Source of the DNA: Pseudomonadota bacterium
GTDB lineage: Bacteria; Pseudomonadota; Alphaproteobacteria; Rhizobiales; Beijerinckiaceae
Length of the DNA: 58,834 nt
NCBI GenBank assembly: GCA_023450615.1
Contig: JAEXGT010000024.1
Span: 1 to 58,834, forward strand
Reading direction: 5' to 3'
Shown: positions 17,447 through 25,477 of the stretch, one piece after another
Numbering within the stretch: position 1 is the stretch's first letter
Layout of the letters: each line of letters starts with the position of its first letter
Notes under the pieces: generated by a model
Database searches by the model: none
Told to the model about the DNA's origin: nothing
What the model saw: only the letters and a program-made list of their open reading frames with translations
Translations under genes and position numbers: made by a program

Positions 17447-18436
17447 ATGAATGTTGTTTTCGGCCTGCTCGCCGCCTTCTTGTCCATTGCCCTGACTGGC
17501 GCGATCTTTACCTTCGCCTATGGCAGGATCGTTGCGCACCGATATCCGCCGACAGGCCGCTTTATCGAGGTCGATGGCTGCAGGCTGCATTATCGGGAGG
17601 CGGCACCGCAAGGCGCTCCGCGCGGCACCATCGTCCTTCTCCACGGGGCCTCATCGAATCTTGCCGAATCCATGCTCGGCCTCGGCGCGTCTCTGGCACA
17701 ACGCTACCGGGTCATTGCTTTCGACAGGCCCGGCCATGGCTGGAGCGAGCGCAGGCTGGGTTTGAGCGAAGCCGAGCCCGCGCGGCAGGCGGCGCTCATC
17801 GCAGGGGCCTTGAGAAAGCTCGGCATCCGCAACGCCGTGATTATCGGACATTCCTGGTCCGGAACCATCGTGCCCCTTTTCGCCCTCGACCATCGGGACG
17901 TAACGGGTGCGATTCTCGTTCTCTCGGGCATCACGACTCCATGGCCCGGCGGTTACATCGGCTGGTACAGGCGGTTCGTCGCATCGTGGGCAGGTTGGCT
18001 TGTCATTCGCACGCTGGCGATTCCGGTCACCCTCGCACTGCGCCCCTGGATGAAGCGAAAAACCTTCTCTCCGCAGAAGGCTCCCAAGGATATTCTGCGA
18101 AAGGGCTTCATCCCGCTCGCCTTCAGGACATGCGCCTATGAAGCCAACATGCATGACTTTGCCGTCATGTATGATGCCGTGACGAGGCAGAGCACCCGCT
18201 ACGGCGATATCCGCGTGCCGTCGGTTGTGGTGGCGGGAGACCGGGACGAAATTGTCTGGACGGATCTGCATTCCCGCGCCTTCGTGCATGCGGTGCCGGG
18301 CGCTCGGCTGATCATGCTGCCGGGGATTGGACACATGCCGCAATATGCGGATGACAAGACGGTCCTTGCGGCGGTCGAGGAACTGGCGGAGCGGATTGCC
18401 GATCCGGAATGTCTCGCAGCGCCGCCTTCATCGTGA
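17447..18436 (+). CDS. Membrane-anchored alpha/beta hydrolase
   Basis: 329 residues from the ATG at 17447; the ORF extends upstream only to a TTG at 17372 with no supporting features. An N-terminal membrane helix (VVFGLLAAFLSIALTGAIFTF) anchors an alpha/beta hydrolase domain: oxyanion region VLLHGASSN, VIAFDRPGHGWSE, nucleophile elbow IIGHSWSGT, acid in VVAGDRDEIV, and base in LPGIGHMPQY. It is likely an esterase, epoxide-hydrolase-like or haloalkane-dehalogenase-like enzyme of unknown substrate. It lies about 100 bases after the TPR gene on the same strand and converges with pyk. Confidence 0.83.
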   Translation: MNVVFGLLAAFLSIALTGAIFTFAYGRIVAHRYPPTGRFIEVDGCRLHYREAAPQGAPRGTIVLLHGASSNLAESMLGLGASLAQRYRVIAFDRPGHGWSERRLGLSEAEPARQAALIAGALRKLGIRNAVIIGHSWSGTIVPLFALDHRDVTGAILVLSGITTPWPGGYIGWYRRFVASWAGWLVIRTLAIPVTLALRPWMKRKTFSPQKAPKDILRKGFIPLAFRTCAYEANMHDFAVMYDAVTRQSTRYGDIRVPSVVVAGDRDEIVWTDLHSRAFVHAVPGARLIMLPGIGHMPQYADDKTVLAAVEELAERIADPECLAAPPSS

Positions 18437-18509
18437 GAGGCCCGCTGTTCCTGGCAGGGCAGGGGCTGTTCCGGCCCTCTCGATGAAAAGAGAGCCGCGC
18501 CGAAACGAA

Positions 18510-18532
18510 ATCACCGGCACGAGGCCGGTGAT
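18510..18532. repeat. REP-like palindrome between hydrolase and pyk
   Basis: ATCACCGGC (18510-18518) and GCCGGTGAT (18524-18532) around ACGAG, followed by GACG. It sits between convergent genes. The same type of ATCACCGGC palindrome is frequent in Methylobacteriaceae intergenic regions (from memory). Confidence 0.65.
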
Positions 18533-18560
18533 GACGTGAGCAGGAATGATGCGCCGTGCC

Positions 18561-19997
18561 TTACGCCCGAGCGGCATGCTCCTGATTGACGAAGGCAATG
18601 CGGACCATGTTGGTGGCGCCCGGTGTGCCGAAGGGCATGCCGGCGACGATGATGAGGCGGTCGCCCACATCGGAGAAACCTTCGCGCACGGCGAATTTGC
18701 AGGCGCGGAAGGCCATGTCGTCGATGTCGCTCGCATCCTTCGTGTGGATGGAGTGCACGCCCCACACGAGCGCGAGACGGCGGGCCGTATCCTGGCTCGG
18801 CGTGAGTGCGATCAGCGTGGAGTTCGGACGCTCGCGGGCGATGCGGAAGGCCGTGGAGCCCGAGAAGGTCCAGGCTGTCATGGTCTTGAGATTGAGGGTG
18901 TCGGCGATCTGATGCGCGCCCGCCGCGATGGCGTCGGAGCCTGTCGGTTCCGGCTCCGTGTTGAGGGTGCGCATGATCGACCAGTAATTCTGGTCCTGCT
19001 CCACCTCTTCCGCGATACGGCTCATGGTGGAAACCGCATCGATGGGATACTGGCCCGAGGCGCTTTCCGCCGAGAGCATCACCGCATCCGCGCCGTCATA
19101 AACGGCGGTCGCCACGTCGGAGACTTCCGCGCGGGTCGGCACCGGCGAGGTGATCATGGATTCGAGCATCTGGGTCGCCACCACCACGGGCTTGCCGAGG
19201 CGCCGCGCCGCGCGAACGATGCGCTTCTGAATGCCGGGCACCTTTTCGAGCGGCATTTCCACGCCGAGATCGCCACGCGCCACCATGACGGCGTCGGAGA
19301 TTTCCATGATCTCGTCGAGACGCGTAATGGCCTGAGGCTTTTCGAGCTTCGACATGACGAGCGCGCGCCCGCGCGCAACCTTCTTCACTTCGGCCACGTC
19401 CTCGGGACGCTGCACGAAGGAAAGCGCGATCCAGTCGACGCCCGCATCGAGGGCTGCTTCGAGATCCGAGCGGTCCTTCTCCGTCATGGCGGCGACAGGG
19501 ATCGTCGTGTCCGGCAGGCTCACGCCCTTGCGGTTCGAGATCTTGCCCGCAACCTCCACGGTCGTGGCGGCGGCGCCCGGCTTCACGCTCTTGACGCGAA
19601 GGCGCAGCTTGCCGTCATCGATGAGCACCGTATGCCCGGGCTCGAGGGAGGAGAGGATTTCCGGATGGGGCAGATGCACGCGATCCTGGCCGCCGAGCGA
19701 CGTATCGGCATCGAGCGTGAAGGTCTGGCCGGGATGAAGCATTGCGCTGTCGCCGGCGAACGCGCCCACGCGCAGCTTCGGGCCCTGGAGGTCGGCGAGA
19801 ATGGCGATGGGGCGCTTGAACTTCGCCTCGACCGCGCGGATCATGGCCACGCGCTCCTTCAGCTTCTCGCGCGGAAGATGGCTCATGTTCAGACGGAACA
19901 CGTCGGCGCCTGCCTGAAACAGCTTCTCGATCATTTCCTGGGATTCGGAAGCTGGTCCGAGCGTTGCGAGAATTTTTGTGCGCCGTGAGCGTCTCAT
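18561..19997 (-). CDS. pyk: Pyruvate kinase
   Basis: Transfers phosphate from phosphoenolpyruvate to ADP, the last step of lower glycolysis. 478 residues. Conserved blocks: TKILATLGPAS at the N-terminus, FRLNMSH, the substrate and metal site VMVARGDLGVEMPLEKVPGIQK, the active-site motif VATQMLESMITSPVPTRAEV and DAVMLSAESASGQYP. The start overlaps the stop of the DUF1036 gene by four bases (ATGA), indicating translational coupling. The DUF1036-pyk arrangement is usual in Hyphomicrobiales. Confidence 0.97.
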   Translation of the reverse strand: MRRSRRTKILATLGPASESQEMIEKLFQAGADVFRLNMSHLPREKLKERVAMIRAVEAKFKRPIAILADLQGPKLRVGAFAGDSAMLHPGQTFTLDADTSLGGQDRVHLPHPEILSSLEPGHTVLIDDGKLRLRVKSVKPGAAATTVEVAGKISNRKGVSLPDTTIPVAAMTEKDRSDLEAALDAGVDWIALSFVQRPEDVAEVKKVARGRALVMSKLEKPQAITRLDEIMEISDAVMVARGDLGVEMPLEKVPGIQKRIVRAARRLGKPVVVATQMLESMITSPVPTRAEVSDVATAVYDGADAVMLSAESASGQYPIDAVSTMSRIAEEVEQDQNYWSIMRTLNTEPEPTGSDAIAAGAHQIADTLNLKTMTAWTFSGSTAFRIARERPNSTLIALTPSQDTARRLALVWGVHSIHTKDASDIDDMAFRACKFAVREGFSDVGDRLIIVAGMPFGTPGATNMVRIAFVNQEHAARA

Positions 19998-20461
19998 GGC
20001 TGTGTCCCCCCTGGACGGTTCGTGTCTGTCAGCTGGATGGTCCAGCTCTTCTGTTCACCGGTATCGACTTCGAAGAAGCCGCTGCGATCAAAGCCTCGGG
20101 CGAGGCAATCTTCCGTGCCGCGGATCGTGAATTCCCGCTCGCGGGTGCACATGAAGGAGCGTCCGCTCCATTCACCGCCCCGGTCGTAATCGATGGCATA
20201 GATGTAATAGAAGCGGCCGCCGAGCTGCCCTTGCAGCAGGGTCTCGCAGCCGCGTGCGTTCAGGTTCCACCAGCCTTCCGTGACCCAGCCTTGCGCGTCG
20301 CGATAACCCAGCGCGATGCCGACGCGGCTCGGCGTCATGTTGCACAGGCGCAGGTCCGCGCGGGCAGGGGATGCAGCAAGGAAGAGGCCGCCGAGCAGGA
20401 GCGTCGCCAGCGCAAGGCTGCGCCGCCCGCAAAGGGCCGATATGGAATTCAGGGCCTTCAT
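19994..20461 (-). CDS. DUF1036 exported protein
   Basis: Function unknown; DUF1036 proteins are small secreted or periplasmic proteins common in alphaproteobacteria and often sit before pyk. From the ATG at 20461 the product is 155 residues with signal peptide MKALNSISALCGRRSLALAT and cleavage near SPARA. The mature part has LRLCNMTPSRVGIALGYRDA, a WWNLNARGCETLL segment and YYIYAIDYDRGGEW. Conserved cysteines (LCN, GCE, MCT, DCL) could form two disulphides. The ORF extends to 20503, but the upstream 14 residues are not signal-like. Its stop overlaps the pyk start. Confidence 0.87.
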   Translation of the reverse strand: MKALNSISALCGRRSLALATLLLGGLFLAASPARADLRLCNMTPSRVGIALGYRDAQGWVTEGWWNLNARGCETLLQGQLGGRFYYIYAIDYDRGGEWSGRSFMCTREREFTIRGTEDCLARGFDRSGFFEVDTGEQKSWTIQLTDTNRPGGTQP

Positions 20462-20668
20462 GAATGCCGTTTCAGTCAACAGGTCAGGAATGAAATCGCA
20501 CAATGCTTCGAGAACTATGTCGATTCCTTGTCGATCAGAAGACAGATTGCATCAAGACCAAAAGGGCCCCGATACGACATTTAGCCCGCTAAAAATTTTC
20601 GGGTGTGACCTGCAAAGCCCTTGGAAGGCTGTTCCCCTCTCCGTTCGGAGGGGCTTCTCAGACGTCAT

Positions 20669-21592
20669 TCAGGATTGCGGGCGCGCTGCCCAGATCCCGA
20701 GCAGGATCAACGCGCCCCCAAGGGATTGGATCAGGGTGAGCGGCTCGCCCAGAATCATCCATCCGAAGACCGCCGCGGCCACGGCTTCCAGAAAGATGAC
20801 CAGGGACGAGAAGACCGCAGGCAGGCTTCCCAGCGCGACGGAGAGCAGGCCCTGGCCGCCCGCATGGCTGACATAGGACATGGCGAAGAGCGCCGCCGCG
20901 CCCTGCAGGGTCTGCGGCATCACGCGGTTCTCGAAAATGAGGGTGACGATGAGGAGAAGGGCTGCGGTGATGAGGCTGGCCTCGAACGTCACCCGCGCAG
21001 CACCCGCCGTCTGGCGCGCCTTGCTGGCGGCAATGAAATAGAGGCCGAAGAAAAGGGCCGTGGCGAGCCCGTAAAAATCGCCTGCGAGGCGGGCGGGGTC
21101 CGCCTGCATGCTCTGGCCGATCAGGGCCGCGCCACCCAGCAGGCAAAGCCCAAGGCCGATGAAGGTGCCGCGCGAAACCTTCTGCCGGAAGACGAGCCAC
21201 ACCACGAGCACCACGAAGAGCGGGGCCATGGTGGCGAAAAAGGTCGCGTTGGCCACCGTGGTATTGAGAATGGCGAGATGCCAGAACAGGAGATCACCGG
21301 TGAAGACGAGGCCTGCCAGGATCGCCGCCCGCGAGAAGGAAGCCCGCGGCGCATCCTTAGGGGCCTTCTTTTCCTCGATCCGCATCCAGGCATAAAGCAG
21401 GGGCAGGCATAGCGACACGCGCCAGAAGGCGCTCGCGAAGGGGCCGACATCGGCCGGAGCCCCGCCCACGCTCCCGGATGCGAACCGCACGAAGATGGGT
21501 GAGATGCCCATGGCCACCGCACCGAGGCACAGGGCTGCAAAAGCGGTGGCGAAGCCGGTTTCCGGCTTGGCGGGTGTGGATGTGGAGGACAT
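20669..21592 (-). CDS. EamA/DMT-family transporter
   Basis: 307 residues with about ten hydrophobic segments in two EamA repeats (first half from ATAFAALCLGAVAMGISPIF; second from GDFYGLATALFFGLYFIAAS). This is the drug/metabolite transporter topology; such proteins usually export amino acids or other small metabolites. Substrate cannot be set from sequence. It is divergent from the amidohydrolase gene at 21700 and has no operon partner. Downstream (20634-20653) lies a GC-rich hairpin (CCCC-TCCG / CGGA-GGGG) without T-run. Confidence 0.88.
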   Translation of the reverse strand: MSSTSTPAKPETGFATAFAALCLGAVAMGISPIFVRFASGSVGGAPADVGPFASAFWRVSLCLPLLYAWMRIEEKKAPKDAPRASFSRAAILAGLVFTGDLLFWHLAILNTTVANATFFATMAPLFVVLVVWLVFRQKVSRGTFIGLGLCLLGGAALIGQSMQADPARLAGDFYGLATALFFGLYFIAASKARQTAGAARVTFEASLITAALLLIVTLIFENRVMPQTLQGAAALFAMSYVSHAGGQGLLSVALGSLPAVFSSLVIFLEAVAAAVFGWMILGEPLTLIQSLGGALILLGIWAARPQS

Positions 21593-21699
21593 CGTTTCTT
21601 TCGGGAGGGCGTTGCGCGGATGGTCGCGTTGTCACGGTTCGGCGCGCAGGGTAAGGATTTTCCTCCGCCGATCAATGTCCTGTTTGCCAGTCTTTCATC

Positions 21700-22533
21700 A
21701 TGTCCGCCTCTGCTGCGCTCGAACGCACCGAAACCGCCTTCGAGGCCCATCCCGTCGAGATCGTCGAAGGCGCACTCGAATCCGGCCTTCTCATCCTCTG
21801 CGATCATGCCTCCAACGCGGTGCCGCCGGATCTGGGCGATCTTGGCCTGCCTGAGAGCGAGTTTCAGCGACATATCGCGTATGATATCGGGGCTGCCGCC
21901 GTCACCCGCTCGCTTGCCCGGCGTTTGAACGCGCCTGCGATCCTCACGCAGTTTTCCCGGCTCATCATCGATCCGAACCGGGGGAGGGACGATCCTACCC
22001 TCGTGATGCGCCTCTCCGACGGAGCCGTCGTTCCAGGCAATGCCAAGGTGGACGACGAGGACGTGCAACGGCGCATCGAGCGCTTCTACGATCCCTACGA
22101 TGCCGCGATCTCCGCCGCGATCCACAAGGCCATGGCGGCGGGCCATCCGCCGGCCATCGTGACCGTTCACAGCTTCACGCCCGTCTGGCGCGGCTGGCCG
22201 CGTCCCTGGCATGTGGGCATCCTCTGGGATGCGGATGACCGCTATGCCAAGCCGCTGCTCGAAGGCCTCCTGGCCGAGGAGGGGCTCGTGGTGGGCGATA
22301 ACGAGCCTTACGACGGCGCGCTTGCAGGCGACACGATCGACCGCCACGCTACGATCCGCGGCCTCGCCAATGCGCTCATCGAGATCCGGCAGGACCTGAT
22401 CGCCTCGGACGAGGGAGCCGAGGAATGGGCCGAGCGCTTTGCCCGCCTGCTCAAACCCATTGCGGCGCAAGCGGATTTGAGAAAACCGGCAATCTTCGGC
22501 ACGCGCACCCGCGAGCGCCTGCGCCAGCAATGA
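21700..22533 (+). CDS. N-formylglutamate amidohydrolase family protein (second copy, different subgroup)
   Basis: 277 residues. Conserved blocks ILCDHASNAVPPDLGDLGL, HIAYDIGAAAVTRSLA, FSRLIIDPNRG, IVTVHSFTPVW and GDNEPYDGALAGDTIDRHA place it in the FGase/Zn-peptidase-like superfamily. It belongs to the subgroup in which the catalytic pocket ends in GDTIDRHATIRG, clearly distinct from the HutG-like copy at 14869. The stop overlaps the region preceding the DUF1244 gene (12 bases to its start), so the two are likely co-transcribed. Actual substrate unknown. Confidence 0.85.
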   Translation: MSASAALERTETAFEAHPVEIVEGALESGLLILCDHASNAVPPDLGDLGLPESEFQRHIAYDIGAAAVTRSLARRLNAPAILTQFSRLIIDPNRGRDDPTLVMRLSDGAVVPGNAKVDDEDVQRRIERFYDPYDAAISAAIHKAMAAGHPPAIVTVHSFTPVWRGWPRPWHVGILWDADDRYAKPLLEGLLAEEGLVVGDNEPYDGALAGDTIDRHATIRGLANALIEIRQDLIASDEGAEEWAERFARLLKPIAAQADLRKPAIFGTRTRERLRQQ

Positions 22534-22544
22534 TGGAGAGCCCT

Positions 22545-22850
22545 ATGAAGAATATCGATGCGGCAACCCGTACGGAACTCGAAGCTGCGGCCTTCCGCAG
22601 GCTGCTGGAGCATCTGCGCGAGCGCAGCGACGTGCAGAACATCGACCTGATGAACCTAGCGGGCTTTTGCCGCAACTGCCTGTCCAACTGGCTGAAAGAC
22701 GCCGCCGATGCCGGGGGCGTGGCGCTCTCCAAGGACGAGAGCCGGGAATATGTTTACGGGATGTCCTACGAGGAATGGAAGGAACGCCACCAGAAAGAGG
22801 CGTCCCCTGCCCAAATGAAGAGCTTTGAGGAATCGAAGCGGGGGCATTAA
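22545..22850 (+). CDS. DUF1244 family protein
   Basis: 101 residues from the ATG that follows GGAGAG at 22536. The central motif LMNLAGFCRNCLSNWLKDAAD (two Cys in a CxxC-like NC arrangement) and the C-terminal YVYGMSYEEWKERHQ are diagnostic of DUF1244, a small protein of unknown function widespread in alpha- and gammaproteobacteria. A structural or metal-binding role for the Cys pair is plausible. It lies between the amidohydrolase and gapR on the same strand. Confidence 0.9.
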   Translation: MKNIDAATRTELEAAAFRRLLEHLRERSDVQNIDLMNLAGFCRNCLSNWLKDAADAGGVALSKDESREYVYGMSYEEWKERHQKEASPAQMKSFEESKRGH

Positions 22851-22914
22851 ACCCGCTTCAACCAAATTGAGAGTAACACTGGCGCCAACGCCATCAATCC
22901 AAGGGGGCTTCATC

Positions 22915-23172
22915 ATGGATGACGCAGCTTTCAACACCGAATCCGTCGCAGCCGACCAGCTGAAGGCCTTCATCGAGCGCATCGAGCGTCTTGAAGAGGA
23001 AAAGGCCGGCATCGCAGGCGATATCAAGGACGTCTATGCCGAGGCCAAGGGCAACGGCTTCGACACCAAGGTCCTTCGCAAGATCGTGTCGCTACGTAAG
23101 CGCGACTATGCCGAGCGCCAGGAAGAAGAGGCGATCCTCGAGCTCTACATGCAGGCTCTGGGAATGGTTTAA
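22915..23172 (+). CDS. gapR: GapR-family nucleoid-associated protein (DUF2312)
   Basis: 85-residue helical protein: DQLKAFIERIERLEEEKAGI forms the coiled-coil N-terminal half, and FDTKVLRKIVSLRKRDYAER is the highly conserved basic DNA-contacting helix. Family knowledge: Caulobacter GapR binds overtwisted DNA ahead of polymerases and stimulates gyrase and topoisomerase IV, and is important for replication and growth. The ATG at 22915 is chosen because homology starts there; the ORF is open further upstream. A large palindrome follows 10 bases after the stop. Confidence 0.92.
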   Translation: MDDAAFNTESVAADQLKAFIERIERLEEEKAGIAGDIKDVYAEAKGNGFDTKVLRKIVSLRKRDYAERQEEEAILELYMQALGMV

Positions 23173-23608
23173 GGTCTTTGTCTGTCGCGCACGCAACGAG
23201 CCGTGCGCGACAGGCCTGCCGGCGCGTCCGATGCTAAAAATCCGGTGCGCGCCTTAGCGGTCCTTCTCAGGCGTGGGGCACCCTACGCGAAGGATAAGAA
23301 CGCTTATCTCTTGCCCGTGTCCAAGTAAGCGGGCTCTCTTCATCATTGATTGTTGCCAGTGGGGCTGTTGCCGAACCTACAGAACCGGCGCGGCAAACGC
23401 ATCGTCACGCAAAGCGCCCAAGGTAATGAAGCCAGGCTTCCGGCTAGTCTATAGCAAATAGGCTAATGATTACGTATTTCCCGCAACTAGAGTTGACTGG
23501 CTTACGTAAGGGATATTCACTTCTGGAAAGAAATAGCAGTGCTCCTGATATTACGGGCGCAAGCTTATTTTAATAACGTTGCGTTGTATTTGCGAAGGGG
23601 CCTTTCTT
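23173..23608. other. Long intergenic region between gapR and the PAS-GGDEF gene
   Basis: About 436 bases without a convincing gene. It opens with a perfect 11-base inverted repeat (CTGTCGCGCAC 23182-23192, complement 23203-23213), probably the gapR 3' end. It also contains GATAAG/CTTATC near 23291-23306 and a palindrome CTTACGTAAG (23502-23511). The last 150 bases are AT-richer than the surroundings. TTGACT near 23492 may be a -35 element for the downstream gene. No RNA family recognised. Confidence 0.5.
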
Positions 23609-25354
23609 GTGATCTCGGGACCATCATCGTCCGGAGCTGCTGTAAACCGCATCAGATCGATTTATGCTCCATTCGCGACCTTGCTCGACTCCCTCAACGT
23701 TGCAATCTGCATCTTCGACTTGGATGATGGCGCAGCTCTCTGGAACAACACTTTCCTTCGCTTCTTTCCGGAACATGCGGGCCATGTCGAGCTGGGGGAA
23801 CATTACCGCGAGAATCTGAAGCGGTTTTACGAGTTCCGGCTGCACGAGGGCGAACTCCAGTTCATCGACGAATATATCGAGCGCAGCCTCGCGCGGCATC
23901 GCTCGGACCATCCGCCATACGTGTTCAAGCATCGGGAGCGCTGGGTCCGCGTCGCCGCGCAGGGGCTCGAAGGGTTGGGGAAGATAAGGGCTTGGACGGA
24001 AGTATCCATGCCGCAGCAACAGAACCGCAACTTCTTCCTGCCGGCCGGTGCGCCGCTGGACATCGCGCATATGATGTCCATGGCGAGCATGCCGGATCCG
24101 ATCGTCGTGCTCGATCTCAACAACGTCATCGTCTCCTGCAACGATTTGTTCGCCCGACTCTACGAGGTGCCGCCCGATCACGACATTCTCGGCATCACCC
24201 TCGAGAAGCTCGTTCAGGATCTGTGGCAGCGATATCCGGAAGAAGAGGGCGGCGAGCATTTCGATACGACGATCCGCCCGCTTCTGAGCGACGATATGCG
24301 TCTAGCCGGAGTGGCATTCGAGCTTCCGTTGCCGAGAAATCGCTGGGTTCGCGTCGTCGAGCAGCGCAACCGCGAAGGCTTCAGGACATGCGTGCATTTC
24401 GACATCACCCGCTACAAGCGCGAGCGGCAGGATCTGCAGCGCGCCGAGAGCGAGGCGCGTGCGCAGGAAGCGCGCTTCAGGGCCGTGATCGAACGTTCGC
24501 CGATCGGCATGAGCATCGCGTCCGATGACGGGACGATTCTGGAGGCCAATGACGCCTACGGGCAATTTCTCGGCTACTCGCCGGAGGAACTGATCGGCAT
24601 GAAGCTATGGGAGCTCATGCATCCTGAGGAGCAGGAGCCTGCACGCGCTGTCCTCGCGGAACTCGTTGCCGGTCATGTCTCATCCCTTGAGCGGGAATCC
24701 CGCTTCATGCATCGTGATGGTTCCCTGCGATGGGCCCGCCAGTCGGCGGTTCACTTGGCAGGCAGCGCCGTAAACGGTGAAATCATCAGTCAGATTCAGG
24801 ATGTGACGGCACGCAGGCAGGCTGAGAACGAGCGCGACGCATTGCTGGCTGATCTCGCGCACCGTGCGGCCCATGATGGACTGACGGGCCTGCCGAACAG
24901 AGCCGCTTTCGAAGAATGTCTGCGCTCCGCCATGAGAACGGCAAAGCTGAGCCACAAGGCGCATGCCTTGTGCTTTCTGGATCTCGATGGGTTCAAGCGC
25001 GTGAACGATGCCGCTGGCCACGTTGCCGGGGATCAGGTTCTGCGCATGGTTGCGGGCATTCTGAAACAGCATACGCGCCCGGCGGATTTCCTGGCTCGGC
25101 TCGGCGGCGATGAGTTCGGCCTCATCATTCACGATTGCGATCTCGAGACGACCATGGCCTGCGCATCCTCGCTTATCGAGGCCATATCGACCGCGAGCTT
25201 CACCTGGGACGGTCGCAGCTTCTCCCTGGGACTCAGTGTCGGCATCACGAAAGTCTCCGATCAAGTCCCTTCCATCGATGAGCTGCTGAGGCGGGCGGAT
25301 GAGGCCTGTTACAGGGCCAAGCGGGCAGGCCGAAACCTGGCAGTCCTCGCATGA
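23609..25354 (+). CDS. PAS-domain diguanylate cyclase
   Basis: Makes cyclic-di-GMP from two GTP. 581 residues from the GTG at 23609, which has AAGGGG nine bases upstream; the longer ORF starts only at a TTG. Three PAS-type sensory modules precede the catalytic domain: about 25-140 (LNVAICIFDLDDGAALWNNTFLR), 155-275 (PDPIVVLDLNNVIVSCNDLF) and 295-415 (RSPIGMSIASDDGTILEANDAYG with a PAC segment MHRDGSLRWARQ). The GGDEF domain covers about 420-581, with DGLTGLPNRAAF and the intact active site GGDEF at 499-503. The inhibitory I-site RPAD is present at 490-493, exactly five residues upstream, so product feedback is expected. No transmembrane segment, hence cytoplasmic sensing. A second c-di-GMP enzyme follows in the same direction. 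Confidence 0.93.
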   Translation: MISGPSSSGAAVNRIRSIYAPFATLLDSLNVAICIFDLDDGAALWNNTFLRFFPEHAGHVELGEHYRENLKRFYEFRLHEGELQFIDEYIERSLARHRSDHPPYVFKHRERWVRVAAQGLEGLGKIRAWTEVSMPQQQNRNFFLPAGAPLDIAHMMSMASMPDPIVVLDLNNVIVSCNDLFARLYEVPPDHDILGITLEKLVQDLWQRYPEEEGGEHFDTTIRPLLSDDMRLAGVAFELPLPRNRWVRVVEQRNREGFRTCVHFDITRYKRERQDLQRAESEARAQEARFRAVIERSPIGMSIASDDGTILEANDAYGQFLGYSPEELIGMKLWELMHPEEQEPARAVLAELVAGHVSSLERESRFMHRDGSLRWARQSAVHLAGSAVNGEIISQIQDVTARRQAENERDALLADLAHRAAHDGLTGLPNRAAFEECLRSAMRTAKLSHKAHALCFLDLDGFKRVNDAAGHVAGDQVLRMVAGILKQHTRPADFLARLGGDEFGLIIHDCDLETTMACASSLIEAISTASFTWDGRSFSLGLSVGITKVSDQVPSIDELLRRADEACYRAKRAGRNLAVLA

Positions 25355-25477
25355 TCGAACCATCTGCGTCGCTCGTTGTTGAAACTGCATCGGATCATTT
25401 GCGCTTCCCGCATATCTTCATTGCAAATGTGCTCGTCGCTCGGCGCGGCGACAGGCATCCTCCCGAGCAGACTTGCC

